From assembly GCA_017456645.1 (NCBI GenBank), contig JAFTIZ010000004.1, forward strand, positions 1 through 64,000: DNA of 64,000 bases. Reading direction: 5' to 3'. Shown here piece after piece: positions 61,805 through 64,000 of this stretch. How positions within the stretch are numbered: position 1 is the stretch's first letter; every line of letters begins with the position of its first letter. The position numbers and the translations under genes are program-made. The notes beneath the pieces were generated by a model. That model was not told the origin of the DNA. It saw only the letters and a program-made list of their open reading frames with translations, and did not search any database. The DNA comes from Oscillospiraceae bacterium. GTDB lineage: Bacteria; Bacillota; Clostridia; Oscillospirales; Oscillospiraceae.

Positions 61805-63118
61805 ATGAAAAAACGCCCATTTTTCGGCGGTATTCATCCAAAGTATAACAAAGAAATGTCTTTGGGTGTTACCGATTTCCATATGATCACGCCAAAGCAA
61901 GTGGTCATCCCCCTGCTGCAGCACATCGGCGCCCCCTGCCAGAGCCTGGTAGCGGTGGGCGATAAGGTGCTGAAAGGACAAAAGATCGGCGATGGAGAGG
62001 GTCTGTGCGTCCCCGTCCACGCCTCCGTTTCCGGCACCGTAGTTGCCATCGAGCCCCGTCCCCATACCAGCGGTCGGATGGTGAATGCCATTGTCATCGA
62101 CAATGACTGTCAGGATACCGAAATCGAATTTTCTCCCATTACCGCTCCTTTGGAAACTCTGGAGCAGGATCAGATTCTCCACGCCATCCGCGAAGCCGGC
62201 ATCGTCGGCATGGGCGGCGCAGCTTTCCCCGGCAATGTCAAGGCTCTGTCAGCCATGGGCAATGTAGATACCCTGATCGCCAACGCCTGCGAGTGCGAGC
62301 CCTACATCACAGCGGACGATTCTCTTCTGCGCACCACACCGGAGCAGGTGCTGGAGGGCATGACCATCCTGCGCCACGTGTTGAAGCCCAATCGGGTGGT
62401 GCTTGCGGTGGAGGACAACAAGGCCGCTGCCATCGAGAAGATCCGCAACATTATTGGCGACTACCCCGGTATCGAGCTGGCCGTTCTGCCTACCCGCTAC
62501 CCTCAGGGCGCGGAAAAGCAGCTGATTCAGGCACTCACCGGTCGTGAAGTCCAACCGGGTAAGCTGCCCGTCAGTGTAGGCTGTGCAGTGTTCAACGTGT
62601 CTACCTACGCCGCAATTTTCCGTGCTGTCCGTTGGGGTAAGCCCCTGACGGAGCGCATCGTTACCATTTCCGGCGAAGCCATCGCCCAGCCCCAGAACTT
62701 CATCGTCCGCATCGGCACTCCCTTCCACGACTTGATTGAGGTGGCCGGCGGTTTGAATGAAAAGACAGAGCGAGTCATCAGCGGCGGCCCCATGATGGGC
62801 TTCGCCCAGAGCGATCTGTCCGTGCCGGTCATTAAGGCCACCAACTCCATTCTGTGCCTGTTGCGGGATCGCAATGGCGCTGCCGAGAACCCGGTGTGCC
62901 TGCGCTGCGGTAAATGCGTAGGAGTCTGCCCCATGCGGCTGCAGCCTCTGTACATGTACCGTTTCGTCAACGCTGGCCGGCTGGACGAAATGAACCGGCT
63001 GAACCTGATGGATTGCATTGAATGCGGAAGCTGCGCTTTCACCTGCCCCGGTAAGCTGCCTCTGGTGGAGACCTTCCGCAAAGGTAAACAAATGATAAGG
63101 GAGGCCAACGCAAAATGA
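61805..63118 (+). CDS. rnfC: Rnf complex subunit C
   Basis: NADH-binding peripheral subunit of the ion-pumping ferredoxin:NAD+ oxidoreductase. The 437-residue product starts FFGGIHPKYNKE, has the NADH/FMN-binding GIVGMGGAAFPGNVK and ECEPYITADDSLL, and two 4Fe-4S motifs near the C-terminus (CLRCGKCVGVCPM and CIECGSCAFTCPG). GAGGTG lies before ATG. It overlaps rnfD by four bases. Rnf lets the cell conserve energy from reduced ferredoxin. Confidence 0.97.
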   Translation: MKKRPFFGGIHPKYNKEMSLGVTDFHMITPKQVVIPLLQHIGAPCQSLVAVGDKVLKGQKIGDGEGLCVPVHASVSGTVVAIEPRPHTSGRMVNAIVIDNDCQDTEIEFSPITAPLETLEQDQILHAIREAGIVGMGGAAFPGNVKALSAMGNVDTLIANACECEPYITADDSLLRTTPEQVLEGMTILRHVLKPNRVVLAVEDNKAAAIEKIRNIIGDYPGIELAVLPTRYPQGAEKQLIQALTGREVQPGKLPVSVGCAVFNVSTYAAIFRAVRWGKPLTERIVTISGEAIAQPQNFIVRIGTPFHDLIEVAGGLNEKTERVISGGPMMGFAQSDLSVPVIKATNSILCLLRDRNGAAENPVCLRCGKCVGVCPMRLQPLYMYRFVNAGRLDEMNRLNLMDCIECGSCAFTCPGKLPLVETFRKGKQMIREANAK

Positions 63119-64000
63119 AACTGACAGTTGCTTCCTCTCCTCATATTCGAGGAAATTTCCGCACGTACCGCATTATGCTGGATGTGGTCATCGCTCTGCT
63201 GCCTGCGCTCTTCGTTGGCGTTTGGATGCTGGGCCTGCGGGCGTTGATGGTCACGCTGATCTGCGTGGCCGGCGCTGTGGCCTCTGAATATCTGTACAGT
63301 ATCATCACTAAGACCCGCAACACGACCCTTGATTGCTCTGCCATCGTCACCGGTCTGCTGCTGGCTATGACGCTCCCCCATACCGTTCCCTACTGGCAGG
63401 CGGCTGTGGGCAGTGTGTTCGCCATCATCATCGTTAAGGCTCTGTGCGGTGGTCTGGGTCAGAACATTTTCAATCCCGCACTGGCTGCCCGTGCTTTTCT
63501 GATGCTGATCTACCCCGTTGGTCTGACCCGTTACTCCGCTTTGGGCGTAGATGCCGTGTCCGCGGCCACGCCGCTGCACCATATGGTAATGCCTGCGCTG
63601 CCGGAGGAGAGCCTGCTGGATATGTTCCTCGGCCGCTGCCCCGGTTCTATCGGTGAGCTGTCTGCCCTGGCGCTGCTGATCGGCGGCGTGTACCTTGTGA
63701 TCCGCAAGGTCATCTCCATTCGCATTCCCGTAGCGTATCTCGGTTCCGTTGCGGTGCTGACTCTGATTTTCCACAAAGCCGGCTCTCCGCTGGAGTGGAT
63801 GCTTTACAGCCTGCTGTCCGGCGGTGTCATGCTGGGTGCCATCTTCATGGCCACCGACTATGCCACCTCCCCCGCCACCGCATGGGGACAAATTCTTTAC
63901 GGCATCGGCTGCGGTGTGCTGACCGTGGTCTTCCGCTACTACGGCATTTTCCCAGAGGGCGTGACCTATGCCATTCTGCTGATGAACGCCCTTGTGTGGG
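63115..64000 (+). CDS. rnfD: Rnf complex subunit D, 3' end outside the window
   Basis: Integral membrane subunit with covalent FMN. 295 codons are visible from ATG 63115 to the window edge. The N-terminus (SSPHIRGNFRTYRIMLDVVIALLP) and multiple helices match RnfD/NqrB. The FMN attachment site is SAATPLH with Thr152, the ApbE target. GGLGQNIFNPALAARAFL and ATDYATSPAT are also family signatures. The start overlaps the end of rnfC (ATGA). Confidence 0.95.
   Translation, partial: MKLTVASSPHIRGNFRTYRIMLDVVIALLPALFVGVWMLGLRALMVTLICVAGAVASEYLYSIITKTRNTTLDCSAIVTGLLLAMTLPHTVPYWQAAVGSVFAIIIVKALCGGLGQNIFNPALAARAFLMLIYPVGLTRYSALGVDAVSAATPLHHMVMPALPEESLLDMFLGRCPGSIGELSALALLIGGVYLVIRKVISIRIPVAYLGSVAVLTLIFHKAGSPLEWMLYSLLSGGVMLGAIFMATDYATSPATAWGQILYGIGCGVLTVVFRYYGIFPEGVTYAILLMNALVW

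Overview
The window looks like chromosome from an anaerobic, spore-forming Firmicute of the class Clostridia, most likely an Oscillospiraceae-type gut bacterium. The evidence is the gene content: a PolC-type replicative polymerase, the spoIIGA-sigE pair, spoIIR, spoVAD/spoVAE, AddAB instead of RecBCD, a T-box leader, Rex, an Rnf complex and a secreted starch-degrading amylase. GC content is moderate to high and consensus -35/-10 promoters with 17-nt spacers are common. I saw no rRNA, tRNA, CRISPR array, transposase or phage gene. The placement is an inference from content, not from a database search.

Layout. 1-6101 (minus): a modular alpha-amylase running off the left edge, then a small unknown gene, pepF and udp. 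6102-16757 (minus): the conserved envelope/replication operon pyrH-frr-uppS-cdsA-dxr-rseP-ispG-polC. 16850-18632 (plus): glnS. 18633-20281 (minus): an ECF sigma factor and its DUF4179 partner. 20372-23340 (plus): a YcaO protein and a secreted membrane-anchored protein, each ended by an almost identical terminator. 23348-25875 (minus): rex, sigE, spoIIGA and a DUF951 gene. 25938-28132: an S1-domain protein and convergent rarA. 28156-32406 (plus): a phenylalanine-type T-box leader, a NUDIX hydrolase, pheS and pheT. 32428-35882 (plus): ireB, a small unknown gene, an NlpC/P60 hydrolase, spoVAD, spoVAE and a 36-codon Asn/Gln-rich ORF. 35886-45524 (minus): addA, addB, spoIIR, ispE and a DUF1015 gene. 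45595-51355: a DUF378 protein, a zinc-ribbon/Ig-like membrane protein, a divergent membrane Ser/Thr kinase-like protein and a nucleotidyltransferase. 51372-59588 (plus): the aromatic amino acid operon. 59615-64000 (plus): a repeat lipoprotein, apbE, rnfC and rnfD, which runs off the right edge.

The most interesting element is the leader of the aromatic operon (51372-51608). A consensus promoter is followed by a 22-codon ORF with its own Shine-Dalgarno sequence, in which eight of nine consecutive codons (10-18) are Phe or Tyr. A strong terminator follows, and three segments can pair in mutually exclusive ways: a GCCGCAC heptamer occurs both in the leader codons and in the left arm of the terminator, and a segment just after the leader stop codon can pair with either copy. 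This is the layout of ribosome-mediated attenuation, as in enterobacterial pheL-pheA, but here it precedes DAHP synthase and the whole shikimate, Phe and Tyr pathway in a Firmicute, where T-box control would be expected. The operon then reads aroF-tyrA-aroB-aroA-aroC-pheA-aroEK-aroQ with almost no spacing. It encodes all seven steps from PEP and erythrose 4-phosphate to chorismate plus the prephenate branches, including a fused shikimate dehydrogenase-shikimate kinase. The same window carries a T-box for pheST, so two different RNA mechanisms appear to sense aromatic amino acid supply.

Other points of interest: a NUDIX gene placed between the T-box and pheS, with its Shine-Dalgarno sequence inside the terminator stem; a stand-alone YcaO with a C-terminal four-cysteine cluster; the Asn/Gln-rich mini-ORF next to the spoVA genes; and a tandem-repeat lipoprotein joined to apbE and rnf.
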